Source: Gemmatimonadota bacterium (lineage in GTDB: Bacteria; Gemmatimonadota; Gemmatimonadetes; Longimicrobiales; Gaopeijiaceae). From it: 64,000 nucleotides of DNA. Both the position numbers and the translations under genes were made by a program. The notes under the pieces were generated by a model. It did not search any database and was not told the DNA's origin. It saw only the letters and a program-made list of their open reading frames with translations. The stretch covers positions 30,793-94,792 of the forward strand of contig SKKH01000012.1 of NCBI GenBank assembly GCA_007121555.1, read 5' to 3'. This document shows, in pieces, positions 44,160 to 53,152 of this stretch; the stretch's first letter is position 1, and every line of letters starts with the position of its first letter.

Positions 44160-46025
44160 ATGGGATCCGCCACCTACGCGTCCAACTCGACAGAACTCCC
44201 TGAAGGCACACTGGTCGACCTGTTCTTCGAGGTCGTGGACCGGTCGGGTGACCGACCGGCCCTTCAGTGGTACGGCGATGGATCCTGGCCCTCCATGACC
44301 TACGACCAGGTCCTGGGGCAGGTCCGTGAGGTCGCGGCGGCCCTCGGGTCCCTGGGCCTGGAGCGCGGAGATCGGGCGGCCCTTCTGGCCGAGAACCGAC
44401 CGGAATGGGCCATCGCCGACTATGGGTGTCTTACCTCGGGGGTGGTGGATGTGCCGGTCTACGCCACCCTCACCCCTGGGCAGGTGGCCTATATCCTGAA
44501 AAACGCAGGCGCTCGCCTGGTCTTCGTCTCCACAGCCGAACAGCTCGCCAAGGTTCAGGAGATCCGGGGCGACTGCGAGGCCCTGGAGTGGGTCGTGGTC
44601 TTCGATCCCCCCGGAGGGGAGTTGCCCGAAGGAGTCTTCTCCTGGGAGGACTTCCGTGCACGGGGAAGGGGACCCGTGGCGGAGACCTCGGCGGAGGCGT
44701 TCCGGGCCGAGGCCCTGTCGGCCCAACCCGACGACGTTGCAACGATCCTCTACACCTCGGGCACGACAGGCGACCCCAAGGGGGTCATGCTCACCCACAA
44801 CAACCTCCACTCGAACGTTCGGGCAGCCTCCGCCTGCCTGCCCATTGACGAGCGCGATTCCACCCTGTCCTTTCTTCCCCTGTCCCACGTCTTCCAGCGG
44901 ATGGTGGACTACCTCCTCTTCAATCGCGGGTGCCCCATCACCTACGCACGGTCCATCGAGTCGGTCCCCGAGGACCTGAAGGCCGTCCGGCCCACCGTGG
45001 TGGTTTCGGTGCCCCGTCTGTACGAGAAGGTCTACGCCAAGGTCATGGAGGCCGACGGGGTGAAGGGGACCCTGGTGTCCTGGGCCACGGGCGTCGGGCG
45101 TCGGTGGGCCGAGGCGAAGCTGGCGGGGCGCACCCCCGGGCCCATCACCCGGCTCCAGTACGGGTTGGCCCATCGGTTGGTCTTCCAGAAGATCTACGCC
45201 GGAGTAGGAGGGCGGCTGCGGTACTTCGTGAGTGGAGGAGCGCCCCTCTCAGCCGAGATCAACAAGTTCTTCTTCTCGGCCGGGGTGACGATCCTGGAGG
45301 GGTATGGGCTCACCGAGACGAGCCCGGTGACGAACGTGAACACCCCCATCGACTTCCCCGAGAACTTCCGGATCGGCACCGTGGGCAAGCCCGTGGCGAG
45401 CACCGAGGTCAAGATCGCCGAGGACGGTGAGATCCTGGTCCGGGGCCCCCAGGTCATGAAGGGATACTACAACCGGCCCGAGGAAACGCGGGAGGTCATC
45501 GACGACGACGGGTGGTTCCACACCGGCGATGTGGGCGAACTCGACGCCGACGGGTTCCTCCGGATCACCGACCGCAAGAAGGATCTCATCGTGACGGCGG
45601 GCGGAAAGAACGTGGCGCCTCAGCCCATCGAGAACCGTCTCAAGAAGAATCGGTTCGTGGACCAGCCGGTGCTGGTGGGAGACCGGGAGCGGTTCATCAC
45701 GCTCATGCTCGTACCCGATTTCGCCACCCTCGACAGCTGGGCCCGTGAGAAGGGGCTCCCGACGGAGGATCCCAGGGCCCTTCTCTCCACCGAGGAGGCG
45801 CAGAACCTCCTGCTGGAGCAGATCAAGGAGGAGCTGTCCGATCTCTCCAGCTTCGAAATGCCGAAGAAGCTGGTGCTCCTTCCCGAGCCCTTCACCATCG
45901 AAGATGGATCGCTCACGCCGACCCAGAAGGTGAAGCGGCGAGTGGTGCAGGAGCGCCACGCCGAGCTCTTGAAGTCGGTCTACGACGAGGCGAACGTGAG
46001 CCAGACCGTGTTCACCGCCTGGTGA
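44160..46025 (+). CDS. Long-chain fatty acyl-CoA ligase (AMP-forming)
   Basis: This 621-residue enzyme activates fatty acids to acyl-CoA through an acyl-AMP. The AMP-binding P-loop LYTSGTTGDPKGVMLTHNN is near residue 196. The later YGLTETSPVTNVN, GWFHTGDVGELDADGFLRI and DRKKDLIVTAGGKNVAP complete motifs A3-A8 of the ANL superfamily. The length (about 600) and PQPIENRLKKNRFVDQPVLVG match the FadD15-like bacterial long-chain group. It is the last gene before the coupled cutA run. Confidence 0.92.
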   Translation: MGSATYASNSTELPEGTLVDLFFEVVDRSGDRPALQWYGDGSWPSMTYDQVLGQVREVAAALGSLGLERGDRAALLAENRPEWAIADYGCLTSGVVDVPVYATLTPGQVAYILKNAGARLVFVSTAEQLAKVQEIRGDCEALEWVVVFDPPGGELPEGVFSWEDFRARGRGPVAETSAEAFRAEALSAQPDDVATILYTSGTTGDPKGVMLTHNNLHSNVRAASACLPIDERDSTLSFLPLSHVFQRMVDYLLFNRGCPITYARSIESVPEDLKAVRPTVVVSVPRLYEKVYAKVMEADGVKGTLVSWATGVGRRWAEAKLAGRTPGPITRLQYGLAHRLVFQKIYAGVGGRLRYFVSGGAPLSAEINKFFFSAGVTILEGYGLTETSPVTNVNTPIDFPENFRIGTVGKPVASTEVKIAEDGEILVRGPQVMKGYYNRPEETREVIDDDGWFHTGDVGELDADGFLRITDRKKDLIVTAGGKNVAPQPIENRLKKNRFVDQPVLVGDRERFITLMLVPDFATLDSWAREKGLPTEDPRALLSTEEAQNLLLEQIKEELSDLSSFEMPKKLVLLPEPFTIEDGSLTPTQKVKRRVVQERHAELLKSVYDEANVSQTVFTAW

Positions 46026-46075
46026 ATCCTCCCCCCTCCACGGGGAAGGGGATCCACCACACCTCCGGAGGGACC

Positions 46076-46435
46076 ATGAAGTCCGAGAAGACACCCAGCG
46101 CCGTTCGTGTCGTTCTGGTCACGACGCCGGACCAGGAATCGGCCTCGACCCTGACGCACACGCTCTTGGAGGAAGGCCGAGTGGCGTGCGGCAACATCCT
46201 TCCGGGCCTGACCTCCGTGTACCGCTGGCAGGGTGAGATCCAGCAGGACTCCGAGTGCCTTCTCGTCCTCAAGACCCATGTGGAGATGGTGGACGAGCTG
46301 GCTCGCCGGATCGCCGAACTTCATCCCTACGATGTGCCCGAGGTCCTGGCCCTCCCGGTATTGGGAGGCTTCTCTCCCTATCTGGAGTGGGTTGCGGCCG
46401 AGACCGTCGAGCGCCGAGAGACCGACATAGAATGA
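46076..46435 (+). CDS. cutA: CutA, divalent-cation tolerance family
   Basis: ATG 46076 follows GGAGGG directly. The 119-residue protein is a small trimeric CutA: VVLVTTPDQESASTLTHTLLEEGRVACGNILPGLTSVYRWQGEIQ, then ECLLVLKTHVEMVDELARRI and HPYDVPEVLALPV (by pattern, C-N-I at the core). CutA1 proteins bind copper and have been tied to cation tolerance, but the biochemical role is unsettled. It is the first gene of a chain of six 4-base overlaps. Confidence 0.92.
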   Translation: MKSEKTPSAVRVVLVTTPDQESASTLTHTLLEEGRVACGNILPGLTSVYRWQGEIQQDSECLLVLKTHVEMVDELARRIAELHPYDVPEVLALPVLGGFSPYLEWVAAETVERRETDIE

Positions 46436-47130
46436 CCGAACGACCAGATTCCAGGACGCCCTCCCCATCGGAGGATGAGACGTTGGAAGAGGTCCCGGAG
46501 GAGACGCCGGACGAGATCGAGCTCCTCTTCCAGGAGGCGAGGGACCTGGAGCGAGACGGCCGCGTCCAGGATGCGGGACGCCTCTACCGGGAGATCATCG
46601 CTCGGGAACCACAGCACCTGAAGGCGCGGAACAACCTGGGGGTCCTTCAGGACCGATCCGGTTCGCATGCCGCCGCCCTCGAACACTTCCGGGCGGCTCT
46701 GGAGGTCGAACCGGAGAACCCCGAGATACTGGCGAATCTGGGTGCCGCCCTGGCCTCGATGGCCCGCTTCGAAGAAGCCGAGAAGGTGCTTCGCAAGGCG
46801 ATGCGCCTCGACCCGGGACGAGCCGACGTCCGGGCCAACCTGGGGATTCTCTTCTTCAGGCGTGGGCTCTACCAGCAGGCCGAAGCCGAATTGAAGTGGG
46901 CGTGCGAGCGGGATCCCGATCATGGTCCGGCCCACTTCTATCGGGGCGAGGCGCTGAATCGGCTCGGACGCATCGATGAGGCCCTGGACGCGCTGGAGGA
47001 GGCAGCTCGACTCCAACCCCGGAACGGCAAGATCTACTACGTGATGGGGATCCTCTACGATCAGAAGCACCTTCCCGTGGAGGCTGGAGTCATGTACCGA
47101 CGAGCCCGGGAACTGTCGGGGCGCGGATGA
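46432..47130 (+). CDS. TPR-repeat protein
   Basis: This 232-residue protein starts in the cutA stop (ATGA). After an acidic 30-residue leader it holds about five to six tetratricopeptide repeats (for example ARNNLGVLQDRSGSHAAALEHF and VRANLGILFFRRGLYQQAEAE) to the C-terminus. No membrane or signal segment is present. It is likely a cytoplasmic scaffold for a product of this operon. The stop overlaps the next ATG. Confidence 0.85.
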   Translation: MTERPDSRTPSPSEDETLEEVPEETPDEIELLFQEARDLERDGRVQDAGRLYREIIAREPQHLKARNNLGVLQDRSGSHAAALEHFRAALEVEPENPEILANLGAALASMARFEEAEKVLRKAMRLDPGRADVRANLGILFFRRGLYQQAEAELKWACERDPDHGPAHFYRGEALNRLGRIDEALDALEEAARLQPRNGKIYYVMGILYDQKHLPVEAGVMYRRARELSGRG

Positions 47131-47666
47131 TCCGGACCGACCCCGGGCGTGACCCCGCGGCGACAGGGGCTCAGGCCGTGCTTCTCTCCATGGGGACGGA
47201 CCTGGAGCCTCTCACCCAACTGGAGAGTGCGCTGGTCCTGCGAGCCGGGCCGGCGTCCCGGAGCCGACTCCAGGCCCTGGAAGACCTCCCCATCGGGGGG
47301 GCGGTGGTGCTCCCCGGAACGGAGCTCGCTCTCGAGCTCATCATCCATGTGGTGATCCGATCACTGGAAGTGGGCGTGTCCGAGGCTTCCCTGGAGCGCG
47401 CGTTCCTGCACGGCCTCCAACGGGCGGCGGACTGGGGCGTGGAGACTCTGGCCGTCCCTCCCCTGGGGGTGGGGGCCGGCAACCTGGAAGCTGAGGCGTC
47501 GGCCCGGGCCATGCTGGGTGCGCTTCGGCGTCACCGGTTGGAAAGCCTGCTCCCGCGGACGCTGGTGATCCTGGGCGTGGACGCCTATCAGGAGGGGGTG
47601 TTCCAGCGAGCCGCTCGAGCCTTCGATCCCAAGGTCACCTCTCCAGAGACTTCGGGGGGTGCGTGA
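47127..47666 (+). CDS. Macro-domain-like protein
   Basis: This 179-residue protein is coupled at both ends. The pattern ALEDLPIGGAVVLPGTELALE, IIHVVIRS, ERAFLHGLQRAADWGVETLAVPPLGVGAGNL (by segments) and LVILGVDAY follows the macro (ADP-ribose-binding) fold. In particular it shows the helix-strand-PPLGVGAGNL loop that touches the ligand. The usual N-terminal DAIVNAAN strand is absent, so it is a diverged member and ligand binding is uncertain. Confidence 0.6.
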   Translation: MIRTDPGRDPAATGAQAVLLSMGTDLEPLTQLESALVLRAGPASRSRLQALEDLPIGGAVVLPGTELALELIIHVVIRSLEVGVSEASLERAFLHGLQRAADWGVETLAVPPLGVGAGNLEAEASARAMLGALRRHRLESLLPRTLVILGVDAYQEGVFQRAARAFDPKVTSPETSGGA

Positions 47667-49204
47667 CCCGGCGGCGGGCCCTGGGCATCCTCCTCGTGGT
47701 GGCCTGGCTCGGCCTCATGGGGTGGCATGCCCGGGACAGCTATCTCCAGCCCGAGATGACGCGGCTGGCCCAGGCGACGCTGAGTCTGGAGCCGGGCACC
47801 TACTTCTATGCGGTGCGCATGGGTGGCCAGGTCGTGGGGATGGCTTCGTCACGCCTGGACACCATTCCCGACGGGTTCCTCCTTGAGGATCGCCTCAGCC
47901 TCGAGATCCAGGCCATGGCCGCCGAGGGGGCCGCCACGGCGGGCACGACGGTGCATCTGTCCCAGACCCTGCAGATGACCCGGTTCTCCTTCGAGTTGAG
48001 TTCCGACGCCGGTCGATTCCAGGCCTCCGGCGAGATGCAGGGCGACTCCCTGCTCCAGGTCGTCGTCGAGGCCGGAGGAGGCCCGGAGGAGCTCAGCTTC
48101 CGGGTGGGGGATCGTCCCCTTTCCGCTGCGGCCCTGCCCCTGAGGATCGCCCGGGGAGGTGAACTCAGGGTGGGGCGTGTCCTTCGCTTTCCCGTCTTCG
48201 ACCCCTCCACGGTCTCCACCCGGCAGGTGGAGGTGGAGGTCATGGAGCGCGACACGATCATCCTTCCCGACTCGGCGATCCGGGATCCCGGTTCGGGCCG
48301 GTGGGCCGGCGATGGAGGCAGGCCCGTGACCGCCTGGCGACTGAAGGAGCGCTACGGGGGGATCGAGGTGGAGAGCTGGATCGACGAGGATGGCCGTATG
48401 ATCCGGTCGTCCTCGCCCATGGGGCTCTCCCTGGAGAGGATGCCGTTCGAGCTGGTGGATCAGGAGCGGAGCGACCGGCTCCTGGCGGACCGAGGTGGAT
48501 CTTCTCCCGACCTCGTCTTCAGTACGGCCATCGCCGCGGACGCCGAGTTGACCGATCTGGAGGCCGGGGACGAGCTCCGCTTCCTCCTGTCGGGAGTGGA
48601 GTTGGACGGCTTCGAGCTGGACGGGGGGCGTCAGGAGCTTCGCGGCGACACCCTGGTGGTCCGTCGGGAACGGATGGACGAACTGACGCCCGGTTTCAGC
48701 CTCCCCTATCCCCGGATGGACCTGGCCGACCACCTCCGCCCCGAACCCCTCATCCAGAGTGGCGATCCGCGGGTGGAGCGAGTCGCCCGGGATGCGGTCC
48801 GGGCACTGGGCCCGGGCCGAGCTGATCCGACGCGGGCGGCGCTGCGCCTGAACGACGTGGTCCACCAGATGCTCGACAAGGAGATCACCTTCTCACTTCC
48901 CTCGGCCCTTCAGGTGCTGGAGACCCGCCGAGGCGATTGCAATGAGCATACGGTCCTCTACGTCGCGTTGGCCCGCGCCCTGGGACTTCCGGCCCGCACG
49001 GCGGTAGGTCTCGTCCACCTGGAGGGGTCGTTCTTCTATCACGCCTGGCCCGAGGTCTGGCTCGGGGAATGGGTGGCGGTGGACCCGACCCTGGGCCAGG
49101 GACCGGCCGGAGTCACCCACCTCCGGTTCATGACGGGGAACCTGGCCCAGCAGGTCGAGATCGCACGGCTCATCGGGAATCTGCGGATTCGGAGTCTCTC
49201 GTGA
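47663..49204 (+). CDS. Membrane-anchored transglutaminase-like protein
   Basis: This is a 513-residue protein. One N-terminal helix (about 5-21) places the rest outside the membrane. A ~350-residue beta-rich region follows. A C-terminal transglutaminase-like core has an intact triad: Cys426 (RRGDCNEHTVLYVALARALG), His460 (FFYHAWPEVWL) and Asp474 (AVDPTLGQ). Such bacterial enzymes act as proteases or amide-forming/cleaving enzymes. It sits immediately before an ABC transporter in the same coupled unit, so it may process or attach an exported substrate. Confidence 0.8.
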   Translation: MTRRRALGILLVVAWLGLMGWHARDSYLQPEMTRLAQATLSLEPGTYFYAVRMGGQVVGMASSRLDTIPDGFLLEDRLSLEIQAMAAEGAATAGTTVHLSQTLQMTRFSFELSSDAGRFQASGEMQGDSLLQVVVEAGGGPEELSFRVGDRPLSAAALPLRIARGGELRVGRVLRFPVFDPSTVSTRQVEVEVMERDTIILPDSAIRDPGSGRWAGDGGRPVTAWRLKERYGGIEVESWIDEDGRMIRSSSPMGLSLERMPFELVDQERSDRLLADRGGSSPDLVFSTAIAADAELTDLEAGDELRFLLSGVELDGFELDGGRQELRGDTLVVRRERMDELTPGFSLPYPRMDLADHLRPEPLIQSGDPRVERVARDAVRALGPGRADPTRAALRLNDVVHQMLDKEITFSLPSALQVLETRRGDCNEHTVLYVALARALGLPARTAVGLVHLEGSFFYHAWPEVWLGEWVAVDPTLGQGPAGVTHLRFMTGNLAQQVEIARLIGNLRIRSLS

Positions 49205-50034
49205 CGCGCGGCCAGGAAGGAGGAGGAGGGCGGCGGGTCAGGGAGCCCGAATCCTCAGCCCCGGTCCTGGAGCTGGAGGGGTTGGTGAAGCGGTACGGCA
49301 CCTTCCCGGCCGTGAAGGGGGTGGACCTGGAGGTGCACCCCGGAGAGATCTTCGGATTCCTGGGACCGAACGGTGCGGGGAAGACCACCACGATCCGCAT
49401 GGTGGCCGGAATCCTCCAGCCCAGTGAGGGGCGGATCCGGGTCGGAGGCGTGGACCTGGTCGCGGAGCCGGGTCGGGCCAAGGAGAAGATCGGCTACATC
49501 CCGGACCGCCCCTTCCTCTACGAAAAGCTCTCCGGCGCCGAGTTCCTCCGTTTCGTAGCGGCGCTGTGGGGCCGGGAGGGATCGGAGGTGGAGGCGAGGA
49601 TCGACCGCTTTCTCGATCTCTTTTCGCTGAGCCAGTGGAAGCATGAGCTCGTGGAGAGCTATTCCCACGGGATGCGCCAGAAGCTCCTGATCTCGTCGGC
49701 GCTGCTCCACGATCCCGACCTGGTGGTTGTGGATGAGCCCATGGTCGGACTGGATCCCCGATCCGCCCGAATCCTGAAGGACCTCCTCCGCTCCTTCGTG
49801 GATCGGGGAGGCACGGTGTTTCTCTCGACCCACACCCTGGAGGTGGCCGAGGTCCTGTGCGACAGGATCGCCATCATCTCGGCGGGGGAGATCATCGCGC
49901 GAGGCACCATGCCCGAGCTCCGGGCGCAGGCCGACGCCGGCGAGGTGGGTCTCGAGGAGCTCTTTCTCAAGGTCACAGGCGGGGACGAGATGGCCGACCT
50001 GGTGGCCGGCCTCCACGGAGTGCTGGAGGGGTGA
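49201..50034 (+). CDS. ABC transporter ATPase
   Basis: The GTG at 49201 lies in the transglutaminase stop. The 277-residue ATPase has Walker A FGFLGPNGAGKTTTIRM and the signature YSHGMRQKLLISSALLHDP, where the usual LSGGQ is YSHGM as in drug/Nod-type ABC-2 exporters. Walker B is LVVVDEPMVGLDP, followed by FLSTHTLEVAEVLCDR. The first ~20 residues are polar. It is coupled to the permease that follows. Confidence 0.92.
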   Translation: MTRGQEGGGGRRVREPESSAPVLELEGLVKRYGTFPAVKGVDLEVHPGEIFGFLGPNGAGKTTTIRMVAGILQPSEGRIRVGGVDLVAEPGRAKEKIGYIPDRPFLYEKLSGAEFLRFVAALWGREGSEVEARIDRFLDLFSLSQWKHELVESYSHGMRQKLLISSALLHDPDLVVVDEPMVGLDPRSARILKDLLRSFVDRGGTVFLSTHTLEVAEVLCDRIAIISAGEIIARGTMPELRAQADAGEVGLEELFLKVTGGDEMADLVAGLHGVLEG

Positions 50035-51749
50035 GACACTGGATCCGGCCCGGGTTGTCCGCCCTCCTCCGTCCCAAGGTTCGGGGAAAGGTGAACCGGG
50101 CCCGGCAGGGAAGGGTCCGGGTCGTCCGGGCGATCGTCCTCGGCGGCGTCGCCCTCCTCTTCTGGAGCCTCCTCTTCGTGCTCACGAATCGGATGCTCCT
50201 CCACTTTCGGAGCGCCGAGGGGCTGGGAGATCTGTTGGCGGCCCGGATGCTGGGGCTCGCCTTCCTCACCTTCCTCATGATCCTTCTCCTCTCCAATGTG
50301 ATCACGGCGCTGTCCACCTTCTTCCTCTCCAGGGATCTGGAGCTGCTGGTGGCCTCGCCGGCGGACCCCCTGCACGTCTACTGGGCCCGACTGGTGGAGA
50401 GCGGGGTGAACTCGTCCTGGATGGTCGTCCTCCTGCTCGTGCCGCTCCTGGCCGGGTATGGGACGGTCTACGGGGCCGGGCCGGGCTTCTATCTGTTGTC
50501 GGTGGGCGTGGTGGTGCCCTTTCTGGTGATCCCCGCCGTGCTGGGGGCCGGGGTCACCCTCCTCCTGGTGAGTGTGTTTCCGGCTCGACGGACCCGGGAT
50601 CTCCTGGCCCTCATCGGACTCATGGCGGCGGCGGGGGTCGTCCTTCTGCTGCGACTCCTCCAGCCGGAGCGCCTGGTGCGGCCGGAGGAGGCTCGGGGGG
50701 TCATGGATTTCCTCTCCACACTCAGGACCCCGACCTCTCCGTGGCTTCCCTCGGAGTGGGCTGCCCAGGCGCTCCTGGGTTGGCTCACCGGAGGGTTTGA
50801 GCTCATGGCGCTCCTCCTCCTCGGGAGTACGGCCGCAGCGCTGGTGGTGTTGGGCGGCTGGGCGCACACACGATACTTCCCCGGGGGCTTCTCCAGGGCC
50901 CAGGAGGGGGCCGAACGGAAGGAGAGCCGGATCCGGAGCGGGTCCATCGAGGCCTGGCTTGCCCGCCTCTCCCCCGCCGCCCGCCACCTGGTGGCCAAGG
51001 AGGTCCGGAGCTTCTTTCGGGATTCGGCCCAGTGGTCCCAGTTGATCCTGCTGGGGGTCCTGGTCGTGGTGTACGTCTACAACATCCGGGTCCTACCCCT
51101 GGGGGCCGGGGAGGGGATCTCCTTCTTCCTGGTGAACGTCGTGGCGTTCCTCAACCTGGGGCTTGCCGGGTTCGTCGTGGCGGCGGTGGCCGCTCGATTC
51201 ATCTTTCCGGCCATGTCCCTGGAGGGTCGGATGACCTGGCTGCTCCGGTCCTCTCCCCTGGACCCCCGCCTTCTCTTCTGGTCCAAGTACTGGACGGGAA
51301 CGCTGCCCCTGCTTGTGGTGGCCCTTCCCCTCATCGTGGTCACGAATCTCCTCCTGGGCGTCGACCCCTTCCTCTTCTGGCTCTCCCTGGGCACCATGGT
51401 GGCGGTGACGCTGGCCCTCTCGGCCCTGGCCCTCACCTTCGGCGCGCTCTTTCCCAACTACGAGACGGAGAATCCCGCCGAGATTCCCACTTCGTTCGGC
51501 GGGCTCCTCTTCATGATGACCGCGGTGGCCTACCTGGCTGCGGTCATCGTGCTCCAGGGCTGGCCCGTGTACCTCTTCCTCCGGGCTCGCCTGGATGGGG
51601 CCGGGGCCGTGGACGCCGGGCTGGGGCCGGTGGTGCTGGGCATCGGCGGCGCGGCCCTTCTCACCCTCCTCATCGTCTGGATCGCCCTCCACGCGGGGAT
51701 CCGGAGCATTCGGGACACCGAAGCGGTCGTCATGGAGGGAGCGGCGTGA
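50031..51749 (+). CDS. Large ABC-2-like permease
   Basis: The GTG at 50031 gives a 572-residue membrane protein with about 12 hydrophobic segments in two blocks separated by a hydrophilic stretch (about 285-330). The segment LSRDLELLVASPADPLHVYWAR is typical of ABC exporter permeases; a second copy of the same idea is LEGRMTWLLRSSPLDPRLLFWSKYW in the second half, so the protein looks like an internal duplication. The exported substrate is unknown. It should form a transporter with the preceding ATPase. Confidence 0.85.
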   Translation: MRHWIRPGLSALLRPKVRGKVNRARQGRVRVVRAIVLGGVALLFWSLLFVLTNRMLLHFRSAEGLGDLLAARMLGLAFLTFLMILLLSNVITALSTFFLSRDLELLVASPADPLHVYWARLVESGVNSSWMVVLLLVPLLAGYGTVYGAGPGFYLLSVGVVVPFLVIPAVLGAGVTLLLVSVFPARRTRDLLALIGLMAAAGVVLLLRLLQPERLVRPEEARGVMDFLSTLRTPTSPWLPSEWAAQALLGWLTGGFELMALLLLGSTAAALVVLGGWAHTRYFPGGFSRAQEGAERKESRIRSGSIEAWLARLSPAARHLVAKEVRSFFRDSAQWSQLILLGVLVVVYVYNIRVLPLGAGEGISFFLVNVVAFLNLGLAGFVVAAVAARFIFPAMSLEGRMTWLLRSSPLDPRLLFWSKYWTGTLPLLVVALPLIVVTNLLLGVDPFLFWLSLGTMVAVTLALSALALTFGALFPNYETENPAEIPTSFGGLLFMMTAVAYLAAVIVLQGWPVYLFLRARLDGAGAVDAGLGPVVLGIGGAALLTLLIVWIALHAGIRSIRDTEAVVMEGAA

Positions 51750-52474
51750 CCGGCGCGGAGATGGATTCGAAGACGGGGTCGTGGGCTCTGGCCACCGCCG
51801 GTGGGAAGGATGCCACGCTGGCGCTTCATCGAGCCCGGAGCCAGGGACTGCAGGTGCGTTGGGGCCTGAACGTTCTGGAGGGGAACTCGGGTCGGGTGCG
51901 CTTCCACGGGACGCCCCGCCCGGTGCTCGAGGCCCAGCTCCGATCTCTCGGACTCGAGCCCCGGCTGGGCCGCACCCACCCCCGGGATTTCTCGGCGGTG
52001 CTGACGGAGCTCCTGAACGGGCTCCGGGAGGCGGGGGCCCGGGGCGTGATCTTCGGGAACCTGCACCTGTCGGATATCCGGGACTGGTACGAGGAGCGGG
52101 TGGTGGCCGCCGGCCTGGAGCATCGGGAGCCCCTCTGGAACGAGTCCCCGGAGAAGGTGGCCCGAGGGGTGGTCGCTGAGGGATTCCGAGCTCGGGTCAT
52201 CTCCGTGAATCTCGAGCTGGGTGATCCGGAGTGGCTGGGAAGGGAACTCACTCCAGAGCTCGTCGACCGCTTCGTGGCCGCGGGCATCGATGTCTGCGGG
52301 GAGCGCGGCGAGTACCACACCCTGGTCACCGACGGGCCGGGATTCTCACGACCTCTCGAGATCCGGACGCTGGGAGAGGATGAGCGAGAGGGACATCGGT
52401 ATCTGCTCCTGGAGCTGGATGAACCGGCCGCGGGGGACGCCCCTTCAGGGTCGGCCTCTCGACAGGGCGTCTGA
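51746..52474 (+). CDS. ATP-pyrophosphatase of the DUF71/diphthine-ammonia ligase family
   Basis: The GTG at 51746 gives 242 residues. The N-terminal PP-loop reads ATAGGKDATLALHRA (family SGGKDS-like), and GVIFGNLHLSDIRDWYEERV and DVCGERGEYHTLVTDGPGF are the DUF71 hallmarks. In eukaryotes and archaea the family makes diphthamide; bacterial members have other, mostly unknown, ATP-dependent amidation roles. It is the last gene of the coupled chain. Confidence 0.85.
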   Translation: MTGAEMDSKTGSWALATAGGKDATLALHRARSQGLQVRWGLNVLEGNSGRVRFHGTPRPVLEAQLRSLGLEPRLGRTHPRDFSAVLTELLNGLREAGARGVIFGNLHLSDIRDWYEERVVAAGLEHREPLWNESPEKVARGVVAEGFRARVISVNLELGDPEWLGRELTPELVDRFVAAGIDVCGERGEYHTLVTDGPGFSRPLEIRTLGEDEREGHRYLLLELDEPAAGDAPSGSASRQGV

Positions 52475-52529
52475 TACGAGCCATATTTCCACGTTCAAAT
52501 GGTCGACCTTTTACCGGCGGAGCGCCCCG

Positions 52530-52670
52530 ATGCTGCCTGGCGGATACACCTTCATCCACCTCGTTTTCTGGTTCGTGGTCCTTCTCGTGGCCGTGGGAAC
52601 CAACTTCATGGCCATCCTCCTGAGCGCCGGACTCGGGCTCCTGGTCCTGGAGGCCACCGGAAAGGCCTGA
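52530..52670 (+). CDS. Small hydrophobic membrane peptide
   Basis: A 46-residue frame begins MLPGGYTFIHLVFWFVVLL and holds one or two membrane segments (about 8-22 and 26-41), ending LEATGKA. GGCGGAG lies 7 to 13 bases upstream. The composition is that of a real membrane peptide rather than random GC-rich translation. There is no recognised family, and it lies 55 bases past DUF71. Confidence 0.4.
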   Translation: MLPGGYTFIHLVFWFVVLLVAVGTNFMAILLSAGLGLLVLEATGKA

Positions 52671-52888
52671 TCGTCCCGCCGCGAGCCCTCTGGGCCCGAG
52701 CGAGGCGGTTCTTCCGTTTTCAGGAGGGAGGAACCCGCCGGGAGGGCGTGGTTACAATCCTGTGAAGACATATGGGTGCCGCGCCATGAAAGCGAGGAGC
52801 CCTCATCTTCGCTGGAACCCCTCACCACTCCAGTCGAGACAGCTCCGACTGGGTCTCCGGTGCCACTGATCTCCCTTCCCGGGCAGCT

Positions 52889-53125
52889 ATGAGCTTTCTT
52901 GCCATCCTCGGAATGATCGCCGCCCTGGCGTTTGGTATCTACTGGGGGCTTCCCATCCGCTACGACACCCCCCTGGAAGAGATCGAGAAGAAGCTGGGAG
53001 AGGAGGGGGAGCACGCCAAGGTCAAGCGTCACACGACCTTCCTGAACCTCATGCAGCGGAAGGTCCAGAAGGGCTCCGACCGCCGCCGTTCCAGTCGGCG
53101 GACCCGGCGTCCCTTCTCCAGCTGA
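52889..53125 (+). CDS. Small single-span membrane protein
   Basis: This 78-residue protein begins MSFLAILGMIAALAFGIYWGLP (one helix, about 3-19). A cytoplasmic helix, EEIEKKLGEEGEHAKVKRHT, follows, and then a basic Arg/Ser tail. It has no signal cleavage site. The family is unknown to me. The basic tail may bind nucleic acid or phospholipid. Its stop is close to a hairpin shared with the convergent DUF445 gene. Confidence 0.55.
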   Translation: MSFLAILGMIAALAFGIYWGLPIRYDTPLEEIEKKLGEEGEHAKVKRHTTFLNLMQRKVQKGSDRRRSSRRTRRPFSS

Positions 53126-53131
53126 CCCGTC

Positions 53132-53152
53132 GACGCACCACACCGGTGCGTC
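53132..53152. terminator. Hairpin between convergent genes
   Basis: GACGCACC (53132-53139) pairs perfectly with GGTGCGTC (53145-53152) around a five-base loop. It lies between two converging genes and reaches the last codon of DUF445. No T-run follows in either direction, so it may be a weak or Rho-assisted bidirectional terminator. Confidence 0.45.
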
